Source of the DNA: Ectorhizobium quercum | GTDB taxonomy: Bacteria; Pseudomonadota; Alphaproteobacteria; Rhizobiales; Rhizobiaceae | Direction: 5' to 3' | Length of the DNA: 64,000 nt | Assembly: GCF_026552795.1 (NCBI RefSeq) | Contig: NZ_JANFPI010000003.1 | Coordinates: 682,001-746,000 of the forward strand | In this document: positions 17,324 to 29,100 of the stretch, one piece after another | How positions within the stretch are numbered: the first letter of the stretch is position 1 | Layout of the letters: every line of letters starts with the position of its first letter | The notes under the pieces: generated by a model | Databases searched by the model: none | What the model saw: the letters and a program-made list of their open reading frames with translations, nothing else | What the model was told of the DNA's origin: nothing | Translations under genes and position numbers: made by a program

Positions 17324-18598
17324 TCAGGCGTGCTTTTCAAGCCAGGCAGAAATGATCTGCTCCAGCGCCTCGACGAGCGGCTCCTCCTCCAGCTCCTCGA
17401 CCACTTCGGCGACGAAGGCATTGACGAGCATGGCCCGCGCCTTGTTTTCCGGAATGCCGCGCGCCTTGAGGTAGTAGAGGTGATTGTCGTCGATGTCGGC
17501 AACCGTCGCGCCGTGACCGCAGACCACGTCGTCGGCGAAGATTTCCAGCTCCGGCTTAGCGGCGAAATCCGCGTCGTCGGACAGAAGAAGCGTGTTGCAC
17601 GACATCTTCGCATCGGTTTTCTGCGCGTCCTGGGCCACCTTGATCATGCCCTGGAACACGCCGCGTCCGCGGTCGAACACGACGTTGCGGAAAATATCCG
17701 TCGAGGAGGTATTCGGCACGTTGTGACCGAGAACCAGCGTCACGTCGTTGTGCTGCTCGCCGCCGATGAGGTTCACGCCGCGCAGCGTCAGCTCCGCGCC
17801 CTCGCCCGTGGTGTCGATGCGCAGTTCCTGGCGCACGAGCTTGCCGCCGGCATTGATGTCGAACAGCTTCAGCTTTGCATCCGCGCCGAGATCGACACGT
17901 ATCTGGCCGAAGAACGTGTCGGCCGCGCCCTGTTGCTGGAGCACGACCCACGTCACCTCGGCCCCCTCGCCAATCGTCACGTCGCTGACGGACGAAACGA
18001 AAGCCGCATCCTCCTCGCCGGCGGCGATATGGCGCTCGATGACCGTCACCTTCGCGCCGGCGCCGATCGTGACGGGAATGCGCGTATGCACCTGTCCGCC
18101 GGCATGGACGGACTGGATTTCGATCGGCGTCTCGATTTCGGCTTCCGCCGGAATATCCAGCACGAAACCGTCGCGGACGAAGGAGGCGTTGATACGGCCG
18201 ATGGCGTCGTCGAAGGAGGCGGCATTCAGCCGCTCCGCGGCGGAGCCGTCCGTCAGGCTTTCGGCGTAGCTCGTCACGGCGAAGTCGTCGGCCTTCACGG
18301 CGGCAGCCTTGCCCTGAAGCAGCGGCAGAACCGTCGAACCGCCGACCAGCGGCAGAAGGGTCTTGGCGCTCTTCGTCGCCTCGAAGGCCGGAATGCCCTT
18401 CAAGAGCGCCTTCAGGTCCGTGTAGTGCCAGCTTTCGATGCGCCGCGTCGGCAGGCCGCCGGTCTTCAGGTCGTCCAGAAGACGGTCGCGCACGCCGAGA
18501 ACGTCCGGATCGCCCGGAAGGTCGCTCAACTGGGTCGTATAGGCCTCGACCAGCGCCGTTTCGGCAGCGGTGAGGCGTGTGTTGCTCTGGATGGTCAT
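17324..18598 (-). CDS. sufD: Fe-S cluster assembly protein SufD
   Basis: Partner of SufB and SufC in the SufBC2D scaffold. The 424-residue protein has the SUF beta-helix core with GRGVFQGMIKVAQDAQKTDA, the late motif ADDVVCGHGATVADIDDNHL (SufD histidine region) and the C-terminal ARAMLVNAFVAEVVEEL. The N-terminal part is variable, as usual. The start at 18598 (MTIQSNTRL) lies 16 nt after the sufC stop. The gap of about 220 nt to sufS downstream contains the paired palindromic repeat. Confidence 0.96.
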   Translation of the reverse strand: MTIQSNTRLTAAETALVEAYTTQLSDLPGDPDVLGVRDRLLDDLKTGGLPTRRIESWHYTDLKALLKGIPAFEATKSAKTLLPLVGGSTVLPLLQGKAAAVKADDFAVTSYAESLTDGSAAERLNAASFDDAIGRINASFVRDGFVLDIPAEAEIETPIEIQSVHAGGQVHTRIPVTIGAGAKVTVIERHIAAGEEDAAFVSSVSDVTIGEGAEVTWVVLQQQGAADTFFGQIRVDLGADAKLKLFDINAGGKLVRQELRIDTTGEGAELTLRGVNLIGGEQHNDVTLVLGHNVPNTSSTDIFRNVVFDRGRGVFQGMIKVAQDAQKTDAKMSCNTLLLSDDADFAAKPELEIFADDVVCGHGATVADIDDNHLYYLKARGIPENKARAMLVNAFVAEVVEELEEEPLVEALEQIISAWLEKHA

Positions 18599-18614
18599 GG
18601 GATGATCCCTCGCC

Positions 18615-19373
18615 TTATTCGGCAGCTTCGCCGATGACATCGGCGTAACCGTTGGCTTCCAGCTCGAGCGCCAGTTCCTTGCCGCCGGTGCGGATGATCT
18701 GTCCCTTGTAGAGAACATGGACCGTATCCGGCACGATGTGCTCCAGAAGGCGTTGGTAGTGGGTGATGACCACGAAGGCGCGGTCGGGCGAACGCAGCGC
18801 GTTGACGCCATCGGAGACGATCTTCAGGGCGTCGATATCGAGGCCCGAATCGGTTTCATCGAGCACGCACAGCTTCGGTTCCAGAAGGGCCATCTGAAGG
18901 ATTTCCGCACGCTTCTTCTCGCCGCCGGAAAAGCCGACGTTGAGCGGGCGCTTCAGCATATCCGGATCGATCTTGAGCTTCGCCGCCGCTTCCTTGACGA
19001 GACGGATGAAATCCGGCGTCGTCAGTTCGGCCTCGCCGCGCGCCTTGCGCTGCTCGTTCATCGCCACCTTGAGGAACTGCATGGTGGCGACGCCGGGAAT
19101 TTCCACCGGATACTGGAAGGCGAGGAAGATGCCCTTGGCCGCGCGCTCGGAAGCGTCGAGTTCCAGGATGCTTTCGCCGTTGTAGCGGATGTCGCCGGAG
19201 GTGACTTCGTAGTCCTCGCGGCCCGACAGGATGTAGGAGAGGGTCGACTTGCCCGAACCGTTCGGGCCCATGATGGCGGCGACTTCGCCGGCCTTCACGG
19301 TGAGGTTCAGGCCACGGATGATTTCCGTGTCGGTATCGGCGATCTTGGCGTGCAGGTCGATGATTTCAAGCAT
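18615..19373 (-). CDS. sufC: Fe-S cluster assembly ATPase SufC
   Basis: ABC-type ATPase of the cytoplasmic SufBCD complex. 252 residues, with Walker A GPNGSGKST at about residue 35, signature SGGEKKRAEIL near 145 and Walker B LCVLDETDSGLDID near 165. The start at 19373 (MLEIIDLHAK) was chosen from family N-termini; the upstream extension has no conservation. It lies between sufB and sufD, each separated by short spacers, in one operon. Confidence 0.97.
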   Translation of the reverse strand: MLEIIDLHAKIADTDTEIIRGLNLTVKAGEVAAIMGPNGSGKSTLSYILSGREDYEVTSGDIRYNGESILELDASERAAKGIFLAFQYPVEIPGVATMQFLKVAMNEQRKARGEAELTTPDFIRLVKEAAAKLKIDPDMLKRPLNVGFSGGEKKRAEILQMALLEPKLCVLDETDSGLDIDALKIVSDGVNALRSPDRAFVVITHYQRLLEHIVPDTVHVLYKGQIIRTGGKELALELEANGYADVIGEAAE

Positions 19374-19448
19374 GGGACAATCTTTCTCGGATGTAACAGG
19401 GGTCAGGCGCGCGAAAGCCGCGCGCACCGGTTCGATCGGGTAACGGCC

Positions 19449-20918
<1,470 letters not shown>

Positions 20919-21094
20919 TTCACGTCTCCAATCTCGCCGGGGCAAAGGCCCGGTGGCTTGTCGATTTCCCGAACGGACGGTTCGGGAGCATTTCTTTATT
21001 TTGAAGCGGGGTTCCGCTTCTATTTAGTGTGGAACCCGGCCGATTGCACCGGGCTCCTTGCTGAAAACCGCCGGAATTCCCGCGGTTTTCAGGA

Positions 21095-22261
21095 TTATGC
21101 CGCCTCCGTGCCCTTGCGGCGGGAGGCAATCTTTCCAAACGCGGCCAGAGCGCGGTCGATATCGGCCTCGTTCGTGGTGGCGCCGAGCGAAATCCGGAGC
21201 GCGCCGAGCTTCGGATCGCAGCCCATCGCCGCAAGGACATGGCTTTCGCCGACCTTCCCGGACGAGCAGGCGGACCCCGCCGAAAGCGCCACGCCTTCGA
21301 GATCGAAGGCGATCTGTCCCGTTTCCGATTTCAGCCCGGGCAGGCTGAAGAAGCTGGTATTGGCCACCCGCGGCGCACTCGCCCCGTGTATGATGACGTC
21401 CGGCGCGGCAGCGCGCATGCCCTGCTCCAGACGGTCACGCAGCGCGCCGATCCGGGCCATGCGCTCATCGAGACCCGCGCAGGCAGCCTCGGCGGCAGTG
21501 CCGAACCCCATGATGGCGGCCAGATTTTCGGTACCGGAGCGGTGCCCCTTCTCCTGGCCGCCGCCGCGGATGAGCGGCGCCGGCATCAGGATCTCGCCGC
21601 GCGAGATCAACGCGCCGACACCCTTCGGACCGCCGATCTTGTGCGACGACACGATCATGAAATCCGCGCCGGGCGCGGCAATGTCGAGCGGCACGCGGCC
21701 GGCGGCCTGAACGGCGTCGACCATCAGAAGCCCGCCCCGGGCATGGACCAGCGCCGCAATCTCAGCGATCGGCTGGATCACGCCGGTTTCGTTGTTCACG
21801 GCCATGACGGCTATCATCGGCAGGCCCGAGGCATCGTCATGGGCCTCGAGCAACGCCTTCAGCACTACCGGATCGGTAAGGCCCTCGCGCGTCGCCGGAA
21901 TTTCCGTGATCCGCTCCGCCGGAAAACGTCCGCCTTCACGCACGGCCGGATGTTCTATGGCCGACACATACAGGTGGCCGACGGCGATCGGGCGGCGTCC
22001 CATCCGGAAATCCGGCGAAAGCACCATATTGGCCGCCTCGGTCGCGCCAGATGTGAAGACCACATGCGCCGGTTCCGGCGTGCCCGCCAGCGCCGCGACC
22101 TGCCGGCGGGCCTTTTCCAGCGCCGCGCGCGCCGCCCGGCCCTCCGCGTGAACGGAAGAGGGATTCATCATGTCCAGACCGGCCAGAACCGCCGCCCGCG
22201 CCTCGTCCAGAAGCGGCGCAGTCGCGTTCCAGTCCAGATAAACACGCGGGCCCTTGACCAT
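21095..22261 (-). CDS. sufS2: cysteine desulfurase, NifS/IscS-like (group I), first suf gene
   Basis: PLP-dependent cysteine desulfurase of group I. 388 residues, with VYLDWNATAPLLDEARAA, FTSGATEAANMVL, AVNNETGVIQPIAEIA, the PLP lysine in SSHKIGGPKGVGAL and the active-site cysteine in the longer IscS-type loop LSAGSACSSGKVGESHV. It differs clearly from the group II SufS later in this operon. Its position at the head of sufBCDS matches the gene called sufS2 in Agrobacterium. The start at 22261 (MVKGPRVYLDW) has GAGGG about 11 nt upstream. Expression is probably iron-controlled through the sites just upstream. Confidence 0.92.
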   Translation of the reverse strand: MVKGPRVYLDWNATAPLLDEARAAVLAGLDMMNPSSVHAEGRAARAALEKARRQVAALAGTPEPAHVVFTSGATEAANMVLSPDFRMGRRPIAVGHLYVSAIEHPAVREGGRFPAERITEIPATREGLTDPVVLKALLEAHDDASGLPMIAVMAVNNETGVIQPIAEIAALVHARGGLLMVDAVQAAGRVPLDIAAPGADFMIVSSHKIGGPKGVGALISRGEILMPAPLIRGGGQEKGHRSGTENLAAIMGFGTAAEAACAGLDERMARIGALRDRLEQGMRAAAPDVIIHGASAPRVANTSFFSLPGLKSETGQIAFDLEGVALSAGSACSSGKVGESHVLAAMGCDPKLGALRISLGATTNEADIDRALAAFGKIASRRKGTEAA

Positions 22262-22374
22262 GCGTTTGGAAACCCTCAAAAACAAACCCGGCACCCAACG
22301 GTGCATTTTTGTTGAAATTTCCGGGCGGCTTATCATATGAACACGTCAAATCCCACGGCTGACTGCCCCAAGAT

Positions 22375-22391
22375 TTTTGAACGGTTCTAAA
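22375..22391. promoter_or_regulatory. probable Irr-binding ICE-box motif
   Basis: TTTTGAACGGTTCTAAA, a near-perfect inverted repeat that matches the iron control element used by Irr in rhizobia (TTTRGAAYNRTTCYAAA) at 16 of 17 positions; the mismatch is the fourth base. It lies 114 nt upstream of the first suf gene and 91 nt upstream of the divergent hydrolase. Binding is inferred, not shown. Confidence 0.65.
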
Positions 22392-22408
22392 CTGCGTTCT
22401 AGAAAAGA

Positions 22409-22423
22409 TGATATCGGGAGTCA
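22409..22423. promoter_or_regulatory. candidate RirA IRO-box (TGA-N9-TCA)
   Basis: TGATATCGGGAGTCA fits the TGA-N9-TCA core of the RirA iron-responsive operator. The core is short and can occur by chance, but its place 17 nt from the ICE-like motif and between two divergent genes, one heading the suf operon, supports it. A TTCTAGAA palindrome lies between the two sites. Confidence 0.45.
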
Positions 22424-22481
22424 AGTCACTTGAAAGCCTGACCCCTGCCTTTTCAAGAACGAAACCGACACCGGAGTAACA

Positions 22482-23159
22482 ATGCCCGAAGTCATTTTCA
22501 ACGGCCCTGCCGGCCGTCTCGAAGGCCGCTACCAGCCGTCGAAGGAAAAAAGCGCCCCGATCGCCATCATTCTGCACCCGCACCCGCAGTTCGGCGGCAC
22601 GATGAACAACCAGATCGTCTATCAGCTATTCTACATGTTCCAGAAGCGCGGCTTCACGACGCTCCGCTTCAATTTCCGTGGCATCGGCCGCAGCCAGGGC
22701 GAATTCGACCACGGCGCCGGCGAGCTTTCGGATGCCGCTTCGGCGCTCGACTGGGTGCAGTCGCTGCATCCCGATTCGAAGAGCTGCTGGGTCGCCGGCT
22801 ATTCCTTCGGGGCGTGGATCGGCATGCAGCTTCTCATGCGCCGGCCGGAAATCGAGGGCTTCCTGTCGATTGCGCCGCAGCCGAACATCTACGACTTCTC
22901 CTTCCTCGCCCCCTGTCCCTCGTCCGGCCTGATCATCCACGGCGACGCCGACAAGGTGGCGCCGGAAAAGGACGTCCAGGGTCTGGTCGACAAGCTCCAG
23001 ACGCAGAAGGGCATTCTCATCACCCACCGCACCGTGCCGGGCGCCAACCACTTCTTCAACGGCCAGGTGGAAACGCTGATGAGCGAATGCGAGGACTATC
23101 TCGACCGCCGCCTGAACGGCGAACTGGTGCCGGAACCCGCTGCGAAGCGGATTCGCTGA
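22482..23159 (+). CDS. alpha/beta hydrolase of the dienelactone hydrolase-like type
   Basis: 225 residues with the alpha/beta hydrolase layout: HPHPQFGGTMNN (oxyanion region) near residue 32, LRFNFRGIGRSQGEFDHG near 65, nucleophile serine in GYSFGAW near 107, aspartate in HGDADKVAPEKDV near 162 and histidine in PGANHFFNG near 190. Substrate unknown; the family includes esterases and peptidases. It is divergent from the suf operon and shares the 220-nt control region with it. It has a GGAG ribosome site before the ATG and a strong terminator after the stop, so it is a single-gene unit. In related bacteria this gene and the suf operon stay together, which hints at a shared control, but this is inference. 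Confidence 0.85.
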   Translation: MPEVIFNGPAGRLEGRYQPSKEKSAPIAIILHPHPQFGGTMNNQIVYQLFYMFQKRGFTTLRFNFRGIGRSQGEFDHGAGELSDAASALDWVQSLHPDSKSCWVAGYSFGAWIGMQLLMRRPEIEGFLSIAPQPNIYDFSFLAPCPSSGLIIHGDADKVAPEKDVQGLVDKLQTQKGILITHRTVPGANHFFNGQVETLMSECEDYLDRRLNGELVPEPAAKRIR

Positions 23160-23196
23160 CGAGCACACCCGGCTCTTTCGACCTTGCGAAAAAAAC

Positions 23197-23239
23197 GCCC
23201 GTCCGGTTTGACTTTATGCCGGGCGGGCGCCATTTTTTT
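23197..23239 (+). terminator. intrinsic terminator of the hydrolase gene
   Basis: Arms GCCCGTCCGG and CCGGGCGGGC (one G-U pair) with a 12-nt loop, followed after GCCA by seven T residues. It sits 37 nt after the hydrolase stop and just before the lipoprotein gene. Confidence 0.88.
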
Positions 23240-23267
23240 GCCTCACGACATGGAGAGGAGGTCGATA

Positions 23268-23597
23268 ATGATCGGACGTTCGGTAATCGCTGTTCTGGCA
23301 TCCACGATGGCTCTCTCGGGCTGCATGACCGAAACGCGCTACAATCAGGCGCAGGAACTGGTGCGCGGCAGCCCGGCGCTGAAGCGGGACGCAATCGAAA
23401 GATGCTATGCGGGGTCCAACAGGAGCACGCCGGCCCGCAAGGCCGAGATGGCCAGGATCATGAATGTCAGCCCGCGAAGCGACGTGGCGCGCATCTACTG
23501 CACCCGGGCATTCAACGCCATCGCCAGCGGCCGGATTTCCTATCAGGATTTCCGCGACCGCAGCCCCCGGTTCATCCGCGCCATTCAGGGCCGGTAA
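23268..23597 (+). CDS. predicted lipoprotein of unknown function
   Basis: 109 residues starting MIGRSVIAVLASTMALSGC, a signal peptide with lipobox LSGC and lipid-carrying cysteine near residue 19. The mature part has three further cysteines (ERCYAG, IYCTR) and a basic C-terminus (RDRSPRFIRAIQGR). No named family is recognised. The start at 23268 has AGGAGG 7 nt upstream; longer versions upstream lack a signal peptide start. It is preceded by the hydrolase terminator and converges on anmK. Confidence 0.8.
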   Translation: MIGRSVIAVLASTMALSGCMTETRYNQAQELVRGSPALKRDAIERCYAGSNRSTPARKAEMARIMNVSPRSDVARIYCTRAFNAIASGRISYQDFRDRSPRFIRAIQGR

Positions 23598-23622
23598 GTA
23601 CGGCAGGCGGATAACAGTCGCC

Positions 23623-23661
23623 AGGGCGTTTCCGGCCCGGACCCGGTTGCGGAAACGCCCT
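23623..23661. terminator. bidirectional hairpin between the lipoprotein gene and anmK
   Basis: Perfect 12-base arms AGGGCGTTTCCG and CGGAAACGCCCT enclose a 15-nt loop and end in the anmK stop codon. It can serve both convergent genes, though no strong T-run follows on the plus side. Confidence 0.6.
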
Positions 23662-24796
23662 ATCGACTCGCTGCCGCCAACACCCCGCCCGTCACCGGTT
23701 CCCGCACCCCGGTCGTGCCGGGAAAGGTGAGCGGCAGGCCTTCCAGCGAGCGCACCGCGAGATAGGCCCAGGCTTCCGCTTCCATCGCGCCACCGTCGAA
23801 GCCGGCGGCTTCCGCCGCGATCACCTTCGCGCCGGCCTGTTCCGCCAGAGCCGCAAATTCGGCCATGATGACAGGGTTGAGCCGGCCGCCGCCGCAGACG
23901 ATCCATGTCTTTGCCTTTTCCGGCAGGTAGCCGCCGCTTTTCAGGATCGCCGCCGCCGTGACATGGGCGAGCGTCCGCGCACCGTCCTCCAGCGAGACCG
24001 CGCCCTTTTTCGGGGGCAAGAAATCGCCACGATCCAGAGAACGGCGGATATTGCCGGAAAAGAACGGGCTTTCGAGATAGCGCGCTACCAGCGCCGGCAC
24101 CACCCGGCCCCGCGCTGCCGTCTTTCCGCCCTTGTCGAAGGCCTTTCCCGTATGCGCCTCGATCCACTGGTCGATCAGCATGTTGCCGGGGCCGCTGTCG
24201 AAGGCGGACAGTTCTTCCGCCCGGCCGGCCTGCCCGGTATAGGTGAGGTTCGAAATGCCGCCGATATTGACGAAGACGGCGGGCCGTTCCAGCCCCTCCG
24301 GCAGATTGGCGGCAAGGGCCGCGTGATAGACGGGAATGAGCGGCGCGCCCTGCCCGCCATGCGCCATGTCGTTGGCGCGCATGTCGTAGACCACGTCGAT
24401 GCCGGTTTCCTCCGCCAGCAGCGGCCCGTCGCCGATCTGCACGGTCAGCGCCTCGTCCGGGCGGTGCAACACCGTCTGACCGTGGAAGCCGATGACGTCG
24501 ACCGCCTCCGGGCCGAGCCCGAGACGATACAGGAAGGACTTGACCGCCGCGGCATGGGCCAGCGTCAGGATGCGTTCGGATTCGGCAAGGTCTCCGGGCC
24601 GCTGCCGGCGTTCGGTGATCTTCCGCGCCGTCGCCAGCGCGCGCTTCCAGCGGGCGCGCAGGCCTTCGTCATAGGGCACGTAATGGCTCGGGCCGCGCTC
24701 CACCCGGTCCCTGCCGTCCGTTCTCACAAAAGCGAGGTCGATGCCGTCCATCGACGTGCCGCTCATCAGGCCGATTGCCGTTCTCATTCCTGTCAT
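23660..24796 (-). CDS. anmK: anhydro-N-acetylmuramic acid kinase
   Basis: Phosphorylates and opens 1,6-anhydro-MurNAc, recycling peptidoglycan fragments. 378 residues. Diagnostic motifs are [18 protein letters not shown] at the N-terminus, [33 protein letters not shown] and [12 protein letters not shown]. The start at 24796 (MTGMRTAIG) is favoured because GGATCGACGGC lies upstream; an alternative Met sits three residues later. It is divergent from tyrS, an arrangement common in rhizobia, and converges on the lipoprotein gene. Confidence 0.95.
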   Translation of the reverse strand: MTGMRTAIGLMSGTSMDGIDLAFVRTDGRDRVERGPSHYVPYDEGLRARWKRALATARKITERRQRPGDLAESERILTLAHAAAVKSFLYRLGLGPEAVDVIGFHGQTVLHRPDEALTVQIGDGPLLAEETGIDVVYDMRANDMAHGGQGAPLIPVYHAALAANLPEGLERPAVFVNIGGISNLTYTGQAGRAEELSAFDSGPGNMLIDQWIEAHTGKAFDKGGKTAARGRVVPALVARYLESPFFSGNIRRSLDRGDFLPPKKGAVSLEDGARTLAHVTAAAILKSGGYLPEKAKTWIVCGGGRLNPVIMAEFAALAEQAGAKVIAAEAAGFDGGAMEAEAWAYLAVRSLEGLPLTFPGTTGVREPVTGGVLAAASR

Positions 24797-24888
24797 GCCG
24801 TCGATCCAGACTCACTTTTGGGGTGATTATGCGCCGGAACAATGCTAGATGCGCGGCCGTACACCCCCTTTTCACAGAGAAACAGGTC

Positions 24889-26142
24889 ATGTCCAGGTTC
24901 AAGTCCGATTTCCTCCGCACGCTCGACGAACGCGGCTTCATTCACCAGATCTCCGACGAGACTGGTCTCGATGAACTCTTCGCCCGGGAAACCGTGACGG
25001 CCTATATCGGCTTCGACCCGACGGCGCCTTCGCTGCACGCCGGCGGCCTGATCCAGATCATGATGCTGCACTGGATGCAGAAGACGGGCCACCGGCCCAT
25101 TTCGCTGATGGGCGGCGGCACCGGCATGGTCGGCGATCCCTCGTTCAAGGAGGAAGCCCGCAAGCTGATGACGGTCGACATGATCGAGGAAAACATCTCC
25201 TCGATCAAGCGGGTCTTCTCGAACTACCTCGACTACGACCGGACGGAAAATCCGGCGCTGATGATCAACAATGCCGAGTGGCTGCGCCCGCTGAACTACC
25301 TCGAATTCCTGCGCGACGTCGGCCGCCACTTCTCGGTCAACCGCATGCTGTCCTTCGACAGCGTGAAGACGCGCCTCGACCGCGAGCAGTCGCTGTCCTT
25401 CCTCGAATTCAACTACATGATCCTCCAGGCCTACGATTTCGTGGAACTGGCGAAGCGTTACGATTGCCGCCTCCAGATGGGCGGCTCCGACCAGTGGGGC
25501 AACATCGTCAACGGCATCGACCTCGGCCACCGCATGGGCACGAAGCAGCTTTACGCCCTGACCTCGCCGCTGCTCACCACCGCCTCCGGCGCGAAGATGG
25601 GCAAGTCGGTGAACGGCGCCGTGTGGCTGAACCCCGACATGCTTTCGGCCTACGATTTCTGGCAGTATTGGCGCAACACGGAGGATGCGGACGTGACGCG
25701 CTTCCTGAAGCTCTACACCACGCTGCCGATGGATGAGATCGAGCGCCTCGCAAAGCTCGGCGGTTCGGAGATCAACGAGGTGAAGAAGATCCTTGCCACA
25801 GAGATCACCGCCATGCTGCACGGCCGCGCGGCAGCCGAGGAAGCCGCCGAAACGGCCCGCAAGACCTTCGAGGAAGGCGCACTGGCTGAAAACCTGCCGT
25901 CCATCGAGGTGCCGGCGGCTGAACTCGAAGCCGGCATCGGCGTGCTCGTGCTGTTCGTCCGCGCCGGCCTTGCCGAGTCGAACGGCGAGGCGCGCCGCCA
26001 TGTGAGGGGCGGCGCGGTGAAGGTCAACGACAGGACCGTTTCCGACGACCGCCAGATCGTCGGCACCGGCGACGTCACCGCCGATGGCGTCGTCAAGCTC
26101 TCGCTCGGCAAGAAGAAGCACGTTCTGGTGCGCCCTGCCTGA
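24889..26142 (+). CDS. tyrS: tyrosyl-tRNA synthetase
   Basis: Class I aminoacyl-tRNA synthetase charging tRNA-Tyr. 417 residues, with the HIGH-like motif in [17 protein letters not shown] near residue 45, the tyrosine-site motif [30 protein letters not shown], and the KMSKS-like motif [13 protein letters not shown] near residue 240. A C-terminal S4-type RNA-binding domain ([20 protein letters not shown]) is present. The start at 24889 ([12 protein letters not shown]) follows a weak GAGAAACAGGTC; upstream extensions are not conserved. Confidence 0.97.
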   Translation: MSRFKSDFLRTLDERGFIHQISDETGLDELFARETVTAYIGFDPTAPSLHAGGLIQIMMLHWMQKTGHRPISLMGGGTGMVGDPSFKEEARKLMTVDMIEENISSIKRVFSNYLDYDRTENPALMINNAEWLRPLNYLEFLRDVGRHFSVNRMLSFDSVKTRLDREQSLSFLEFNYMILQAYDFVELAKRYDCRLQMGGSDQWGNIVNGIDLGHRMGTKQLYALTSPLLTTASGAKMGKSVNGAVWLNPDMLSAYDFWQYWRNTEDADVTRFLKLYTTLPMDEIERLAKLGGSEINEVKKILATEITAMLHGRAAAEEAAETARKTFEEGALAENLPSIEVPAAELEAGIGVLVLFVRAGLAESNGEARRHVRGGAVKVNDRTVSDDRQIVGTGDVTADGVVKLSLGKKKHVLVRPA

Positions 26143-26156
26143 CACGGGCGACCGCG

Positions 26157-26184
26157 CAATGGCCGGATCGCGATCCGGCCATTG
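26157..26184. terminator. 28-bp perfect palindrome between tyrS and the AsmA-like gene
   Basis: CAATGGCCGGATCG is followed at once by its exact inverse CGATCCGGCCATTG. It lies between two convergent genes, 15 nt after the tyrS stop and 9 nt after the stop of the opposing gene. It likely acts as a bidirectional terminator or RNA stabiliser despite lacking U-runs. Confidence 0.6.
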
Positions 26185-26192
26185 ACGCCATC

Positions 26193-29100
26193 TCAATATT
26201 CGAAGATCTGCCGGAAGACGCCCGGCGCAATGATCGACAGCGGATTGACGCTCAGATTGGGCTGGGTGAACTTGCCCGTCATCCTGAAAGTGATGCCGAT
26301 CAGGCCGCGGTCGCGGCCGTTGCCGAGGATGGTGCCGATGATCGGCAGTTCGGCGAACAGGCGGTTCAGGCCGTAGGCCGGCATGAAGGTGCCCGTCAGG
26401 TCCATGTTGCCGCGCCCGTCGCGCACCGTGCCCTGGAACGTCGCACCGACCTGCTCACCGCGAAGAACGCCGTTTTCCACAGCAAGCACGCCGTTGCGGG
26501 CGATGATGCGGGCGAAAGCCCGCTGGAATCCGGCGGAACTGACGTCGATGTCCCGTTTCACCGCGCTGTTCAGGCTCTGTCCGCTCTGGCCGGCCGGAGT
26601 CGACACGATGGATTGCAGGCGCTGTTCGTTGGACAGGCGGAAGCTGCGCAGGTCGATGGAGCCGCTCCACGACTGCGCGTCCATCGCCGCCAGCCTCAGG
26701 TTCAGCAGGCCGCCGTTCATGTTCTTGTAAAGGTCGATGAAACGCGCGAAGGCTCCGGCATCGCCGCTGGTGACGGAGATCGTACCGCGCCCGTCATTCA
26801 GCATTTCGCTGACGATCGCCTGGCCGCTGCCCGTCACCCCCTTGAAGTCGATGGCGCTCGGCGTCCCCGCCTTCATGGCATAGCGGGCAGAAACGCCGGT
26901 CAGTTCCTCGTCGTTGAAGCCCGCAAGACGGTCGACATTCAAAGTCACCGCGAAGGACCCGGTGTCCCCGTCCCCTCCGGCCGATTTCTCACCCTCGTAA
27001 TCCGTCTTCAGCTTGTTGATCACATGGCGCGCATCGATACGCCTGCCGTTCACCGACAGTTCGTGGCCACCCCGGACGGCGCGCAGCGTGGCGCTGAAGT
27101 CGTCGCCCGGCGAAAGCTGCACGCGCGACAGGTCGGCAGCGACGAGCCCGCCCTTGTTGAAGGTCATGCCGCCCTCGGCGCCGAAACCGTCCCCGCCGAT
27201 CTGGAAGTTGCGGATCAGGTTCTCCGCGCCGTTGACGGTCAGGTCGAAGCTGCCTTTGGCAGGCACGCCCGCCCCCTTCGACCATCCGATCCACGGCAGC
27301 GAAAGGCTCGCCGCGCTCAGGTCGACCGCCACCGTCTGCTTCTTCTCGTCGACACGCGACAGTTCGAAGGAGAGCGGCCCCTCGACAAGCCCGCCAAGCT
27401 GCGGGGCGAGCTTCAGCCAGTCCCGCTTTTCGAGCCGCCCGCGTACCGCAAGCGCCGGCTGGGCGCCCGCTTTACCGAGCGGCTGGGCATAGGATATGTC
27501 GAGCGGTGCGCCATCGACATCGGCCTTCGCCTCCACCTTGAAGGCCTGAGGCGTCACGTCGATCGTGCCCTTGGCGCCCGCCAGCCTGCGCCCGGCGATG
27601 TCGCGATGGACGTCGACCGATTGCAGGTCGATCCGTGCCGACCATTCCGGCGGCGGCGGCGACTGGCTTTGCAGCAGGCCGAACCGCGCCGAGACGCCGG
27701 CCCTGACCGGCCCGGAAAAGTCCTCGGGGCGGAAATCGGTGTCCTTGAGGCTGTTCATCGGCTTGAAGCTGGAAAGCTCCAGGACGGCCGCGGCATCGCC
27801 GGCGACATTGAGCGAAATCTCCGCGCTCAGGGGTCTGAGATAGGCATCGGCGATGTGGAAGCGGCTATTCTCCACCTTCACGGAACGGCCCGAGCCGAAA
27901 TAGGAGACCCCGTTCGCGACCGTGACCTCGGTCTTCTCGCCGCGGATATCCACATGCCCGTCCATATCCCGCACCGGCGGAATATCCGGCGGCAGGTCGA
28001 GGCGCATGTGCTCCACGTCGAAAGCGATATGCAGTTCGTTCTCGTCCAGCTGGACGGGCACGGGAGGAAAGCGCATGCGCCCGGCGGGAATGAACACCGA
28101 AACGACGCCGTTGCGGATCTTGCCGCCGAAGAGATTGGCGACGGCCCATTCCCGCGGCTTGCGCGCCACCCAGAAGGGCCAGAGCTGCTTCACCGCCTCG
28201 CCCGTCATTTCCGGCACCTGGCCGCCGAAGCTGATCTCCGGCGACATGCCCTGCCTGAAACGGACGAGGAAGGAGCCGGCCATATTGCCCTGCGGGCTGG
28301 TGACGAACAGCTGGTCGGCCCTCAGTTCCCTGAGCACCGGGTCGAAGGAACCCGTCGCCTTGGCGTTGAAGGGAAGCGGACGGGCCTCCGTCGCACCCGA
28401 CACGGCTCCGTCGAACAGGAAGTCGAGCGCGAAGCCCGCCTTGCCGGGTCCCTCGATCTGGTCGCGGTCGATGATCGCGCCCGTGAACGGGAGAACGGTA
28501 TCGCCGAAGACCGCGCGCGACGGCACGAATTCGAGCGAGCGCTTGGTGAAGTCGTAGGCGAGATTGATCTCCGCGCCGCCGAACTCCTGGGTGTCGCCGT
28601 CCATGTAGAACTGGCCGGGCTGGCCCCTGACGGTCGCGCTCAGGACCGGGGCGCTGTCTTCTTCGCCCCTGCGGGCTGTGATGGTCGCCTCCACTTCGCT
28701 TGCAAGCCCGTCATGGATCGTGCCGTCGGGCAAGGTGCGCACCGTCAGCTGACCGAGGTCGAGCCCCTCGAGTTTCGCCTCGAGCACGGCGACCCGGCCT
28801 TCGAAGGCATGGCCCTGAACAGTGAAGTCGATATCGTCGCCGCCGTAGGAGGCGACGCCGGAAAGCTGCACGATGCCCTGTCCCCGCCGGGCGGCAAGCA
28901 GATCGTTGACCTCCACCTCGACAGGCTTGCCGTCGCCGGGAAAGCGCAGCGTCAGCTTGGAAAGCGAGATATCGCCGGTCTGGGTGCGTTCGAGGAAATG
29001 AAAGGCCCCGTCAAGACGCAGGAAGACGGATTCGAGAATCGCGGGCAGCTCGTCGACCCGCAATGCGGCGAGATCGGAACCGCCGCGTTGCAGCAATGCC

